This document shows, in pieces, positions 22,859-31,281 of a stretch of 42,327 bases of DNA; positions within the stretch are counted from its first letter, which is position 1; each line of letters starts with the position of its first letter. The stretch comes from an uncultured bacterium. GTDB lineage: Bacteria; Cyanobacteriota; Vampirovibrionia; Gastranaerophilales; Gastranaerophilaceae. The stretch is taken from NCBI GenBank assembly GCA_905216055.1, contig CAJMSH010000013.1:1-42327 (forward strand), in the 5' to 3' direction. The notes under the pieces were generated by a model, which had not been told where the DNA came from, made no database searches, and worked only from the letters and a program-made list of their open reading frames with translations. The position numbers were made by a program, and so were the translations under genes.

Positions 22859-24119
22859 TCTCGACCTCTGCCGCTTGGTTGCTCGCATTAAACGGGTCTA
22901 CGGTCTTGGACTTCTCCAAGCCCTCCGCCCTCTGCTCGCAATCCGCGATTTTTCTTGCAACAGCTTCAACAACATTTACGGTTACGGCATTGCCTGCCAT
23001 CTTGTATAAACGACAATCTGCCAGTCCGATTTCACGTGCTTTCTCTATCATTTCATCAGGAAATCCCTGAAGTCTGAAACACTCAAGCGGAGTTAACCTT
23101 CTGATTCTGTATCCGTCAATAGTTCCCATATTGCAGTTTGTATCAAGAGTCTGAGAGCAGCCTTTACCAACTCTTCCACGTCTTGTTTTAGAATGAGGAA
23201 AAGCAAGATTTATTCCGTCTCCGGGATCTGCTTCGTCAAATCCTTTTTTAGTTCCGTTTCTAACTTTCATTAAAGGAGTATCGCCCGCAACTTTTAGAGT
23301 TTGAACTGTATCAGAGGCTTTGTATTGATTGTGCCGAGGCTTGTTAATAAAATACAAACCTGTTTTAGCACCGAGTCCGCCACCGTTTGCAGTAAGACAG
23401 GAACTTAAACCGTCCGGTAAATAAATTCTGTTGCCTTGAGGTGTCTGGGGACTTAATGGATGTTTATTGAGCGTGCTAATATTTTCGATTCCGTCCGGGG
23501 TGAGAGGAAATATTTTTCCGGCACATCCTTTTCCATAACATCCAACAATGTACACTCTTTCCCTGTTTTGAGGAACTCCGAAGAACTTAGAATTAAGTAA
23601 TTGCCATTGCACTTGATACCCAAGGTCGGTGAGAATTTTAAGTATTGTTTGGAAAGTTTTTCCACTGTCGTGATTAAGTAAGCCTTTAACGTTTTCGAGT
23701 ATAAAATATCGGGGTCGCTTGTCTTTGAGAATCCGTGCGACTTCAAAAAACATTGTGCCTCTGGTGTCTTCAAAGCCGCGTCTTTTTCCTGCAATCGAGA
23801 AAGACTGGCAAGGAAATCCTCCGCAGAGAATGTCGAAGTCGGGCAATTCTTCTGTATTGATTGTTCTGATGTCATTAAAAAATAACTCCTCTTCGGTATT
23901 AAAATATGCTTTGTATAATTTGTTGGCATATTCGTCATTATCACAATAGCCGACACTTTTAAAACCGGCTCTTTCAAGTCCGATCCTGAAACCGCCTATA
24001 CCGGAAAACAAATCTAAAAAGCGGAGGCGAGCAGAGGCTGGAGAGGCTTGCGTTGAGCAAGACTCGGAATGCCATTTATTGCGAGCCCCCAAGTTAGTTA
24101 ATTGCTTAGTCAAGACCAT
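22845..24119 (-). CDS. Phage DNA cytosine-5 methyltransferase (Dcm type)
   Basis: About 424 residues. All core motifs are present: FLDLFSGIGGFRIGLERAGF (motif I), GGFPCQSFSIAG with the catalytic Cys (motif IV), FILENVKGL (motif VI), QNRERVYIVG (motif VIII), and a target-recognition region ending RRLTPLECFRLQGFP with AGNAVTV (motifs IX-X). It forms 5-methylcytosine; the site is unknown. Residues about 11-32 and the last 30 residues are encoded by inverted copies of dispersed repeat A, so the enzyme core sits between two repeats. The start is ATG 24119 after GGGAGGAGTG, overlapping the portal stop. No cognate nuclease is present. It interrupts the usual portal-MuF pair and looks like inserted cargo. 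Confidence 0.85.
   Translation of the reverse strand: MVLTKQLTNLGARNKWHSESCSTQASPASARLRFLDLFSGIGGFRIGLERAGFKSVGYCDNDEYANKLYKAYFNTEEELFFNDIRTINTEELPDFDILCGGFPCQSFSIAGKRRGFEDTRGTMFFEVARILKDKRPRYFILENVKGLLNHDSGKTFQTILKILTDLGYQVQWQLLNSKFFGVPQNRERVYIVGCYGKGCAGKIFPLTPDGIENISTLNKHPLSPQTPQGNRIYLPDGLSSCLTANGGGLGAKTGLYFINKPRHNQYKASDTVQTLKVAGDTPLMKVRNGTKKGFDEADPGDGINLAFPHSKTRRGRVGKGCSQTLDTNCNMGTIDGYRIRRLTPLECFRLQGFPDEMIEKAREIGLADCRLYKMAGNAVTVNVVEAVARKIADCEQRAEGLEKSKTVDPFNASNQAAEVENGRT
22880..22947 (+). repeat. Dispersed repeat family A at the dcm 3' end
   Basis: Starts CTCGCATTAAACGG (22882) and ends CCGCCCTCTGCTCGC, matching 230-310 in the same orientation. It is translated as the C-terminal tail of Dcm. 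Confidence 0.55.
24021..24085 (-). repeat. Dispersed repeat family A at the dcm 5' end
   Basis: On the minus strand CTCGCAATAAATGGCATTCC, then CTCCAGCCTCTGCTCGCCTC. It is inverted with respect to the copy at 22880-22947, so the two bracket the Dcm catalytic core. Confidence 0.6.
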
Positions 24120-25569
24120 CACTCCTCCCTTGCAGTTCACACAGGAAAAGTGCTTTTTGAAGAGATTGCTCGAACTTCTTTGAATGCAGATTTTTATCCG
24201 TTAAAAGTTCGTAAGCCTCATCAAAATCATCACAATCCTCAAGCAATGAAATTAAAGGTGAAAGCATCTGTTGAGACTGTTCATTTAATTTTTTTGTTGA
24301 AATAAACTCAAGCAGATTTTCTATCTGGTCTTGTCCGGGAACTGACGGCTCGCTTTCCTTAAATTCCTTAAACTGAGAATTTGTTGCAGGGATAACATCT
24401 TCCCTGATATCAAAATCCTCATCTTCAAGACCGTATGCTTTAATAAAATAATTTTTCGTAAATTTAACACCGGTATCGGAGAGAATTTTGTCTCTCTGTG
24501 CAAGAGTCAAATCAACATCTTCCGGTGCATATAACTGAAATATCGGGACTTCTTCATTAGAGAAATTAATTTCATAAATCCAACGAATAAGCTGGTTTAT
24601 AACACTTTCAACGAGTTTTCTATCAGAATCAATAATATCCTGACGAACAGCCATGTGCGTATTTGCAGCCGCATAACTTCCTGTTGAACCGATTTCAGTC
24701 GTTAAAGTTTGTCCTAAGATTGCTTTTGAGATTTCAGAATTCATCTTGTCGATGAGTTTTTCATAAATCTCAGCAGATGAAGATTTATTTGCTTCTTGAA
24801 TTTCAACAGACGAATCATCAGGAATAACAGCGATTGCATCTTGAACCATATCCTCAAGCATATCTGCAAGAGTCGTGGTTTCTTCTCTTGATGCTCCACG
24901 TGGGTGTTTGCCTATCAAATGAGGCATTCCGTATTTTTCAGTGAATACTACCCAAAACTTCAGTCCGCCTTTTTTGAATGTTACAGACCAAAATACACGA
25001 GATAACGTTCTTTCGCCGTAAGGGTTGTTGTAACTCGGATTATTCTGAGCAAGCAGAAATTTTTTATCTGGAACAATTTCGCCGTAGTAATTGTCTTTAG
25101 TTCTGAATTTTAGATTATTGTCATCATCAAAACAAAACCATTCCGGCGGCTTTGCAATAATTTTTTCAGGCAAAACGTGCCCTGATTTGGTTTTCTTCCA
25201 GATAATCTCTAAAGGCTGATAACCAAACTGAGTTGCATCAAGAATATCATTTATTAATTTATGAATATCCAGTTTTTTAAGTAATTCTTCAATCGCCTCA
25301 GCATTTTTGTCTTTATCCAAACCCCGGTTAATTTCCCAATCAAGAGATAAAACGCCTGCTTTTCGAGATTGAGTGCAGGCAAAAACGTGCGGATCACAAA
25401 GCAATTCCTTATAAATCCTAATATCTTTTCCTTGTTTTCTGAGAACAATATCAGGGTCGGGGAGAATGTTTGCCAGAGAATAAAAGTTTAATGCTCGTTT
25501 TCGGGTCGCAATTTCTTCTGACAAACTTTTTTTAGAGTTTGCTTTTTTGAGAATAGAATCGTCTGTCAT
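24106..25569 (-). CDS. Portal protein (Mu gp29-like, DUF935)
   Basis: 487 residues, normal family length. Characteristic parts are DPDIVLRKQGKDIRIYKELLCDPHVFACTQSRK (about 37-70), the central ...EKYGMPHLIGKHPRGAS (about 220-238), and SKAILGQTLTTEIGSTGSYAAA (about 288-309). It forms the dodecameric portal at one capsid vertex, through which DNA enters and to which the tail attaches. It directly follows the tail tube gene (stop and start share one base), an order unlike Mu, where the portal comes before protease and capsid. Confidence 0.9.
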   Translation of the reverse strand: MTDDSILKKANSKKSLSEEIATRKRALNFYSLANILPDPDIVLRKQGKDIRIYKELLCDPHVFACTQSRKAGVLSLDWEINRGLDKDKNAEAIEELLKKLDIHKLINDILDATQFGYQPLEIIWKKTKSGHVLPEKIIAKPPEWFCFDDDNNLKFRTKDNYYGEIVPDKKFLLAQNNPSYNNPYGERTLSRVFWSVTFKKGGLKFWVVFTEKYGMPHLIGKHPRGASREETTTLADMLEDMVQDAIAVIPDDSSVEIQEANKSSSAEIYEKLIDKMNSEISKAILGQTLTTEIGSTGSYAAANTHMAVRQDIIDSDRKLVESVINQLIRWIYEINFSNEEVPIFQLYAPEDVDLTLAQRDKILSDTGVKFTKNYFIKAYGLEDEDFDIREDVIPATNSQFKEFKESEPSVPGQDQIENLLEFISTKKLNEQSQQMLSPLISLLEDCDDFDEAYELLTDKNLHSKKFEQSLQKALFLCELQGRSDGLD

Positions 25570-26090
25570 TAAGCCCCCGTATTCTTTTTGAATGTGGCGA
25601 GCATATCGACCATTCCGACTTTGTAGATGTTTTCAAGAACATCTATTTCAAAAATCTCCACTCCGTCAACGATTAACTTGGCATAGGTTACAGCCATAGT
25701 TGTTTCATATTCGGCATTTTCCTGCGGCTTAATATTGCCGAGCGGAAATTCTTTGAAAGTTCCGATTAAAAAAGCAGTTGCAGGAACTTCCTTAATTCTT
25801 CCCGTTCCGTTGTAGGTTTCAAGGTTTGCTCTAACCTGTATCATTGTTGCTAAAAACGGATTAGAACATATTGCCATAACACTCGGATAAAGTGCATTCC
25901 ACTTAATCTTGCATTCAAGTTTGTCGATCCCGGCAAAAAATTCAGCAGAACCAACCATACCAAGAGCCTTATGCTCTGCCATTTTATGCTTAATCTGCGG
26001 AAGCTGAACTTCTTCAGCACGTCCGAGCAGGTTGATGCCGTTCATATAAACATTGGCATTGGTTAATTTATTAATCTCTATTTTCGACAT
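25569..26090 (-). CDS. Contractile tail tube protein (P2 FII-like)
   Basis: 173 residues, usual length. It begins with INKLTNANVYMNGINLLGRAEEVQLPQI, the FII-family N-terminus, and continues with GMVGSAEFFAGIDKLECKIKW. It polymerises into the inner tube of the tail, inside the sheath. It lies after the sheath and the small Cys-rich gene. Stop and next start overlap. Confidence 0.9.
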   Translation of the reverse strand: MSKIEINKLTNANVYMNGINLLGRAEEVQLPQIKHKMAEHKALGMVGSAEFFAGIDKLECKIKWNALYPSVMAICSNPFLATMIQVRANLETYNGTGRIKEVPATAFLIGTFKEFPLGNIKPQENAEYETTMAVTYAKLIVDGVEIFEIDVLENIYKVGMVDMLATFKKNTGA

Positions 26091-26105
26091 TAGTGTAAAA
26101 ACTCC

Positions 26106-26285
26106 TTAAGACTTCTTGAAAAGACCGCAATCCCTAATCTCCACGTCTGAATAGTGCATAATGACATACTCCTTGCTGATGGCTTGGATTAAGGGACATT
26201 TGTAGATGTTTTTGCAGTTAAAGCAAATGTCCGCACAATCGGTGCGCACCTCTAAAACTCCTCTGTCGTTAACGATTGCGTACAT
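26106..26285 (-). CDS. 59-residue Cys-rich protein between sheath and tube genes
   Basis: The ATG at 26285 follows the sheath stop directly (TAAATG). The reading frame is MYAIVNDRGVLEVRTDCADI, then CFNCKNIYKCPLIQAISKEY, then VIMHYSDVEIRDCGLFKKS. Five Cys residues (17, 21, 24, 30, 53), of which C17, C21, C24 and C30 could bind a metal. The frame exactly fills the space between sheath and tube, with AAGGAG for the tube gene just after its stop. Function unknown; it may be a structural, chaperone or regulatory tail protein. Confidence 0.7.
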   Translation of the reverse strand: MYAIVNDRGVLEVRTDCADICFNCKNIYKCPLIQAISKEYVIMHYSDVEIRDCGLFKKS

Positions 26286-27518
26286 TTATGAACCGCCCAG
26301 AGATTTCAACAATTCAATATTGATGAACGATTCAAACGTAATTCTTTCAGCCGGAGTCGGAGGCATAAATTCGATGTCAAACGTTAAATGTCCGTTTGCG
26401 ATTTCCGTTGCAGGGTTTTTATCCTGGTTGAATGTACATTTACCGTCAATCAATGCACCTCGACCGATTAACGTTCTAATAAACTGGTTTACGGTTTCAC
26501 AGATTGAATCAATCAAGCCGTTATCAATCGGGTAATCCATGAATTGCAGCATTGAATATTCAACCGATTCGTGAATAATATCTGCGGTTCTTCTGACGTT
26601 TATAAAATTGGTCGGATTTGTTGAACTCGGATAAGCAGCAGACCTGTTGCCCCACGTCCTGAAACCTGAGCCGTAAGAATTGAAAACAGTTACAACACCG
26701 CATTCATTCAAAGCGTTAACTTCAGAAGTCGGGTCATTAATCATTGAAGTTAATTGCCGTTCAACTCCGACAATTCCTTGAATTTCAGTATTAGAAGGCG
26801 ACCAGTGATAACCTTTCTCGACATCTTTAGCCGCAATTACACCGGCTAACCTTTGAGAATATGGCTGCAATTTTATGGAATCAGAAGTTGCATCGTATAC
26901 CTTTAAATGCGGATAACAAAGGATTATACGCTCAGATGAAGTATTGAAATTGATTGTACCTTCCGGCCCACGACCTGAAATAACTTCTTGAACAGATGCT
27001 CCGACAGGTGCATCAACAATACCCATCGCACGAATTTTATTGCAGATAGTATTCATCTCGGTTACAACAGCTGTTTCCTCACAAAATACAGGAGCAATAA
27101 TCGTTTTAGGGTAATAGCCGAATAATGAATAACAATCTTCAAAGGCTTTCATTCCGGTGCGTTTTCCTGTAAGAGCATCAACACTTCCGTTGATTTCGCC
27201 GACTGTAACATCTGAAACATCTTCGTGCTTTTCAGGGTCATAGACGTTTATAACAATCGCAATGCCGGCACCCTGATCGAATATTGCTTGCAGGGCTTGA
27301 GGTATAGTAAATCCTGCTTTATGATTACCGAAATACCTTACAGCCTCAATCTCGTTCATAATCAAAGTCGGGGTGTTGATTGTTTTGTACTCGTCTTCAA
27401 CATCTTCAATCGGTGCAGTTCCGACAATTCCGACAACAGCAGTTTTTACTGTAGTAATTGTTCTTGCACCCTTTGTAATTTCTATGGTTTCAACACCATG
27501 AAGAAAACTTGCAGGCAT
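26286..27518 (-). CDS. Contractile tail sheath protein (P2 FI-like)
   Basis: 410 residues, at the usual length. Family marks include the N-terminus FLHGVETIEITKGARTITTVKTAVVGIVGTAP, the central VSGRGPEGTINFNTSSERIILCYPHLKV and the C-terminal GFRTWGNRSAAYPSS...FINVRRTADIIHESVEYSM. It forms the outer sheath, whose contraction drives the tube through the cell envelope. Its location in the head half, opposite in strand to the rest of the tail genes, is unusual. Confidence 0.92.
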   Translation of the reverse strand: MPASFLHGVETIEITKGARTITTVKTAVVGIVGTAPIEDVEDEYKTINTPTLIMNEIEAVRYFGNHKAGFTIPQALQAIFDQGAGIAIVINVYDPEKHEDVSDVTVGEINGSVDALTGKRTGMKAFEDCYSLFGYYPKTIIAPVFCEETAVVTEMNTICNKIRAMGIVDAPVGASVQEVISGRGPEGTINFNTSSERIILCYPHLKVYDATSDSIKLQPYSQRLAGVIAAKDVEKGYHWSPSNTEIQGIVGVERQLTSMINDPTSEVNALNECGVVTVFNSYGSGFRTWGNRSAAYPSSTNPTNFINVRRTADIIHESVEYSMLQFMDYPIDNGLIDSICETVNQFIRTLIGRGALIDGKCTFNQDKNPATEIANGHLTFDIEFMPPTPAERITFESFINIELLKSLGGS

Positions 27519-27544
27519 ATATATAAACTCCTTGGGGGTAAAAA

Positions 27545-27961
27545 TTAAATTTCTAGATCTTGTATATTTGTTGTGGTTAGTGTGAAATTAACTCCGTATT
27601 GCCATATACCGGCTTTTTCAGAGATGAAAAAATCTTTAGAGGGACTTAATTTTGAACAGCCGTCAGGTGCAAAACCTGTAAGAACGGCTTTAATTTTGTC
27701 AATATATTCGTATGCTCCCTCGTTTTTTCTGAGGTTTCGGGTTACAACAGTAATTGAAAATTCTTTTTTATTTTCCTGAGATATAAACCCGAGTGCATCG
27801 GTTGAAGTGTAGTTACTTCCCTGATAATGCACAAGCAAAGCTCCAACAGGGTGTAATAAAATAAATTCCGCAGGCTTATCGGGAAAACCTTGAACAAGAA
27901 CTTCAGGGAACGTTGTTTTTAATTTTTCGATTATTGAATTTTCAATATCTCTAATATTCAA
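27545..27961 (-). CDS. Gp37-like phage protein (Mu-like tail terminator region)
   Basis: About 138 residues. The sequence NIRDIENSIIEKLKTTFPEVLVQGFPDKP, then LLHPVGALLVHYQGSNY and ...ITVVTRNLRKNEGAYEYIDKIKAVL, follows the Mu gp37-type family, which lies just before sheath genes and probably helps terminate or connect the tail. The start is taken at TTG 27961, 8 bases after AAGGA and overlapping the previous stop. An upstream TTG at 27991 would add ten residues inside the neighbouring gene. Confidence 0.65.
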   Translation of the reverse strand: MNIRDIENSIIEKLKTTFPEVLVQGFPDKPAEFILLHPVGALLVHYQGSNYTSTDALGFISQENKKEFSITVVTRNLRKNEGAYEYIDKIKAVLTGFAPDGCSKLSPSKDFFISEKAGIWQYGVNFTLTTTNIQDLEI

Positions 27962-28394
27962 GCATTCGATCCTTACTAAAAAGCCTGTCAATTATCGACT
28001 TATTTGTTTTGTATTCTTCAGCATTAAATCCTGCGGTTTCAAGGGAATCATTTTCGCTTTGCAGGGATATAACACCTTTTTGAATATCTTTGAGAGTAGA
28101 GATTGCGTTTTTGTAATTATTTTCAATAACTTCCGGCATTTCATCTCTCATACGTCTTGAATACAGGCGGTGGATGCTTAAATCAATGGCAAGAATTCTG
28201 AGTAAAGGAAAATGGGCATCTAAGGGTAGAGTATATCTGCCACGAAGATACCCATCGATGAGCGTAGAAGAATAAAGGATAGCCTCTTGGGCAACGACAC
28301 GATCGACAGCTTCTTGCCCATCATCAGAAGTGAGCTGGATAAGAGTAGGGGTAGAGGTTTGTGTTTCGATATCTTCGATCGTGCAATAATCCAT
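27951..28394 (-). CDS. Mu gp36-like protein (DUF1320)
   Basis: 147 residues. Marks: MDYCTIEDIETQT, ILYSSTLIDGYLRGRYTLPL (about 39-58), and LRILAIDLSIHRLYSRR. DUF1320 proteins lie after the capsid genes in Mu-like phages and act as head-tail connectors or adaptors. The gene overlaps the following gp37-like gene. Confidence 0.85.
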   Translation of the reverse strand: MDYCTIEDIETQTSTPTLIQLTSDDGQEAVDRVVAQEAILYSSTLIDGYLRGRYTLPLDAHFPLLRILAIDLSIHRLYSRRMRDEMPEVIENNYKNAISTLKDIQKGVISLQSENDSLETAGFNAEEYKTNKSIIDRLFSKDRMLEY

Positions 28395-28395
28395 T

Positions 28396-28737
28396 TTATA
28401 CTCCTCGTATAATTCTTATTTCCTGACCTGCGATTCCGGCATCAAGGGCATAGCCGTTTGTAATGGCAGAGTCTGCAACCTTAACTGCTTTACCTTCTGC
28501 ATCAGATGCAATTGCATCTCCGACAGCGATTGTTCCTGCGGCTTCAACAAGCAGAATTCCTAAAACCGCAACAGGTGCATATTCACCTTTAGCGGTTGAA
28601 ACATCCGAAACACCGAGAGCTTTAGCACCTGCGGCACAATAATTGCCGTCAAATCCGATAAATCTGTGCTGTTCCAAATCCGCAGCAGCAAGTGCAGAAT
28701 CAATTAAAAGAGGTTTGTAAGTTTTATTTGTTGTCAT
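28396..28737 (-). CDS. DUF2190-type capsid decoration (cement) protein
   Basis: About 113 residues, rich in Ala, Gly and Val: ALGVSDVSTAKGEYAPVAVLGILLVEAAGTIAVGDAIASDAEGKAV, with a final GQEIRIIRGV, typical of DUF2190 decoration proteins that stabilise the capsid surface. The start is taken at ATG 28737, four bases after AAGGAGG. An ATG six codons earlier lies inside the previous gene. The ribosome binding site and start context (AAGGAGGTTCTGATG) is repeated exactly at the gene upstream. Confidence 0.8.
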   Translation of the reverse strand: MTTNKTYKPLLIDSALAAADLEQHRFIGFDGNYCAAGAKALGVSDVSTAKGEYAPVAVLGILLVEAAGTIAVGDAIASDAEGKAVKVADSAITNGYALDAGIAGQEIRIIRGV

Positions 28738-29053
28738 CAGAACCTCCTTTTTCATCAGCTTTTGATTCTTCTTCCGCAGTTACGGTTTGAGATTCAGTTT
28801 CGGTTTTTGTTTCTGCTTTTGTCTGATTTTTAGCAGAGGTTTTATTTTCAGACTTCTTGTTACCTGTTGATGTGGTTTTTGAAGTCTGAGTCTGTGCTTT
28901 AGATTTTGCAGGGGCTGACTGATTCGGCAGAAGTTCCACAAAATCTTCAAGACGTTTTGCTTGAGTGTCATCAAGTTCAATGGTTGAACCTTCTTTATAC
29001 ACGGTTTTATTGTGCATGATTGAGGTATGCTTAACTTTGTACTTCAGAGCCAT
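28724..29053 (-). CDS. Small phage head-region protein with low-complexity tail
   Basis: About 109 residues. The N-terminal 45 residues form a small domain (KYKVKHTSIMHNKTVYKEGSTI, LDDTQAKRLEDFVELL), like short proteins next to capsid genes in Mu-like phages. The rest is Thr/Lys/Gln/Glu-rich and probably disordered. The start is ATG 29053, four bases after AAGGAGG; the ATG fourteen codons earlier lies within the capsid gene. Perhaps a head fibre or completion protein; function not known. Confidence 0.6.
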   Translation of the reverse strand: MALKYKVKHTSIMHNKTVYKEGSTIELDDTQAKRLEDFVELLPNQSAPAKSKAQTQTSKTTSTGNKKSENKTSAKNQTKAETKTETESQTVTAEEESKADEKGGSDDNK

Positions 29054-30011
29054 CAGAACCTCCTTGTCCACTTGTTTGTGCTGTTTTTGCTTCACCGTTT
29101 ACTTTTGAAATTAAGTACCCGGCTTCTGCACCGACTAGAAACGGTGTATAAATGTCGGTAGCCCTGATATACTTAACTTTGTTGCCCTCTTTTTGATATT
29201 CATCAATTTGCAGGGCATCTTTTTTGCGGACAGTGTATCCGTAAGACGGGTCGTATTCCGTTCTTGAATTGCCAAGATTCGGAACGTAAGCAAGGACAAT
29301 GTTGTCCTGCCAAATTCTGACAAAATTTCCGTCTTTATCCGCAAAAATTGATTTTCCGATGAAAATATTTTCAATCTCGAAAATTTCTTTTAATAAATTA
29401 ATTGTTACTAATTTATTGAGATTGTCGGAAATTAAACCTTTAAGCTGAGGGTGTTTTTTGAGGGTTTTCCACGCTGCTTGCCCTATAATCATAGTGTTCG
29501 GGTCTTGAGCAATTTTAGAGGAAACCGCATCTTTGGCATCATCGATTACACCCTGCGGATCAGAATTTTCATCGGTAAAACAAGATGTGCCGGACAATAA
29601 AATTTTGTTGCCGGTAGGGTATTTGTTAGCATCTTGAGCCAAATCAGCACACTGTTTTTCAAGTTTCAGCTTCAAACCTTCCGTTACAACATTAGTTGCG
29701 TGAAGTTGCAATTTAACTTTTTCTGCCTCCTGTTCTTCACGATAATCAATCGGGTATGACAAATCGTGTTCAGCGAGGGTAGTTGTATGTTTTTTGAAAC
29801 CTTGCGGCGAGATAACATTTGAATTCGCTCTGATAGCACGTTCGGTATCGTAAAGATTGAACGCTTCCTTGTTGAATTCAAAAATGTCAATTTTTTCTTT
29901 CTCAGAAGTAATTTCAGGGAACAGATGCTGAGCCACAAAGGCATTATTACTGTAACCACGAGCGACCTCTGAGAGATACGCATTTATGCGTAATTCTTCA
30001 AGTCTTCCCAT
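29031..30011 (-). CDS. Major capsid protein
   Basis: 326 residues. The pattern is of HK97-fold major capsid proteins found in Mu-like and clostridial phages: VARGYSNNAFVAQHLFPEI, IDIFEFNKEAFNLYDTERAIRA, HDLSYPIDYREEQEAEK, DPNTMIIGQAAWKTLKKHPQL and ...SYGYTVRKKDALQIDEYQ. It follows the protease/scaffold gene and precedes the cement gene, the standard place. No N-terminal delta domain is seen, which fits a separate scaffold at 30044. Confidence 0.85.
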   Translation of the reverse strand: MGRLEELRINAYLSEVARGYSNNAFVAQHLFPEITSEKEKIDIFEFNKEAFNLYDTERAIRANSNVISPQGFKKHTTTLAEHDLSYPIDYREEQEAEKVKLQLHATNVVTEGLKLKLEKQCADLAQDANKYPTGNKILLSGTSCFTDENSDPQGVIDDAKDAVSSKIAQDPNTMIIGQAAWKTLKKHPQLKGLISDNLNKLVTINLLKEIFEIENIFIGKSIFADKDGNFVRIWQDNIVLAYVPNLGNSRTEYDPSYGYTVRKKDALQIDEYQKEGNKVKYIRATDIYTPFLVGAEAGYLISKVNGEAKTAQTSGQGGSDGSEVQS

Positions 30012-30043
30012 TTAAACTCCTTTTATATCAATGTTTCGGGGTA

Positions 30044-31024
30044 TTACTTATTTAATTTGAGCAGTGCATCTTTAAATGAGATGTTTTCTTTTACAGAAAG
30101 AGCCTTAGCCTCTTTGAATACCTCAAGACTTTCCTCATCTGCGTTTGCAAATTTTTCCACATCTTCATTTGTTTGGTCGGTTTGTTTTTCTTTAGTGGCA
30201 AACTCACCGTATTTTATTTGATTCGGCAGGGACTCAATAAAAGATTTGAAGTCGAGAACGACTGTTGAATCCTCGCCGAATTTTTTGACATTATCTAACT
30301 CCTGAAGAACGGATAAGACAATATTCTTGTTTGCAGGGACTAACGTTCCCTTTTCAATTTGTTTGTCGATGAATTCTTCAAATTCTTTTTTCTTCAAAGA
30401 AGTTTTAATGTCATTCAATTCTTTTTCGATTTCTTCCTTACCCTGTGCTTTTTCTTTAAAAGTTGCGACTTCATCGGATAAGGCAGAAATTTTTTCTTTT
30501 AAAGATTTGATTGTTTCAAGTTTTTTGTTTGATTCCTTGAATGTTGCAAGCTGCTTTTCAAGGTCTGCAACCTGATTTTTCAAATCTTCAATTTCTTGTT
30601 GTGAAAATTGTTCCGGCTCATCTTCAGCATTGAATTCAAAAGTATCAGCTTCTGATTCCATAAATTTGATAGGTTCTAAACCTTTAACCTGCGGAATTGC
30701 TGCTCCGAGGAATGAAACGGCTTTAAGGTATGCACCTTTGCCTTCAAGATTTCTGTACAATTCAACAGAAACTTTTTTGAACTTGCCGTCATTAACGTCC
30801 TTTTCAAACTCTTCAGGTACTTCTTTAAAACTCACTTTGAGTTTATCGCCATCGGCTTTTACGGTTTCAACCCAGCCGTAAGCTGGGCCTGATTGCTGAT
30901 GATCGATTGTAATCGGGGCTTCGCAAAATTGCGGATCATAGTTTTTTGCAATTTGTGCGATTTCTTTTTTTGTAAACTTTCCTTGGGGATAAGTTCCGGC
31001 TTTAAATACTTCAAAAAATTTCAT
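30044..31024 (-). CDS. Mu gpI-like prohead protease with scaffold domain
   Basis: 326 residues. The N-terminal domain (about 1-125) has the pattern of Mu-like prohead proteases: VFKAGTYPQGKFTKKEIAQIAKNYD, then PITIDHQQSGPAYGWVETV (His in IDH near 41 as candidate catalytic residue) and KKVSVELY (Ser). Residues 145-225 form a Lys/Glu-rich coiled coil, as expected for a scaffold. In Mu the protease I and scaffold Z share one frame, and this gene follows that plan. First gene of the leftward late operon. Confidence 0.8.
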   Translation of the reverse strand: MKFFEVFKAGTYPQGKFTKKEIAQIAKNYDPQFCEAPITIDHQQSGPAYGWVETVKADGDKLKVSFKEVPEEFEKDVNDGKFKKVSVELYRNLEGKGAYLKAVSFLGAAIPQVKGLEPIKFMESEADTFEFNAEDEPEQFSQQEIEDLKNQVADLEKQLATFKESNKKLETIKSLKEKISALSDEVATFKEKAQGKEEIEKELNDIKTSLKKKEFEEFIDKQIEKGTLVPANKNIVLSVLQELDNVKKFGEDSTVVLDFKSFIESLPNQIKYGEFATKEKQTDQTNEDVEKFANADEESLEVFKEAKALSVKENISFKDALLKLNK

Positions 31025-31281
31025 TAAATTAATTTCTCCATATTACACCTTAAAAGGTGTCCTTTTAAAAATCTGTATATTCGGAGTATAAACGTTGTCG
31101 TTATGCGGTTTCAAAGGTGTTTTGACAGCGATTTTTACATGCAAAAGTTCAATAAAAAGTTCAATGCAAATATTGCCTTGAAATCGTTGGGGGATAAAGT
31201 TTAGACTGCAATATATATGAATTAAAAAAGGACACCTGTCCTTTTCTTTCGTTTCATCCTGTTAATAAATAGAGGAGTATT
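31025..31281. promoter_or_regulatory. Divergent late control region with palindromes
   Basis: This spacer separates the leftward head genes from the rightward terminase and tail genes and must carry both promoters. It holds ACACCTT-AA-AAGGTGT (31045-31060), overlapping AAAAGGTGTCCTTTT (31052-31066), and AAAAGGACA-CC-TGTCCTTTT (31227-31246), a perfect 9+9 palindrome. The shared core is AAGGTGTCCTTTT or its complement, one copy near each gene start, plus a partial AAAGGTGTTTTG at about 31114. A late activator or repressor binding both sides is likely. I see no convincing sigma-70 promoter. Confidence 0.55.

Noticed and set aside
21140..24119. Dam and Dcm as a restriction-modification system
   Set aside because: No endonuclease gene nearby and each lies singly among head genes; treated as orphan phage methylases.
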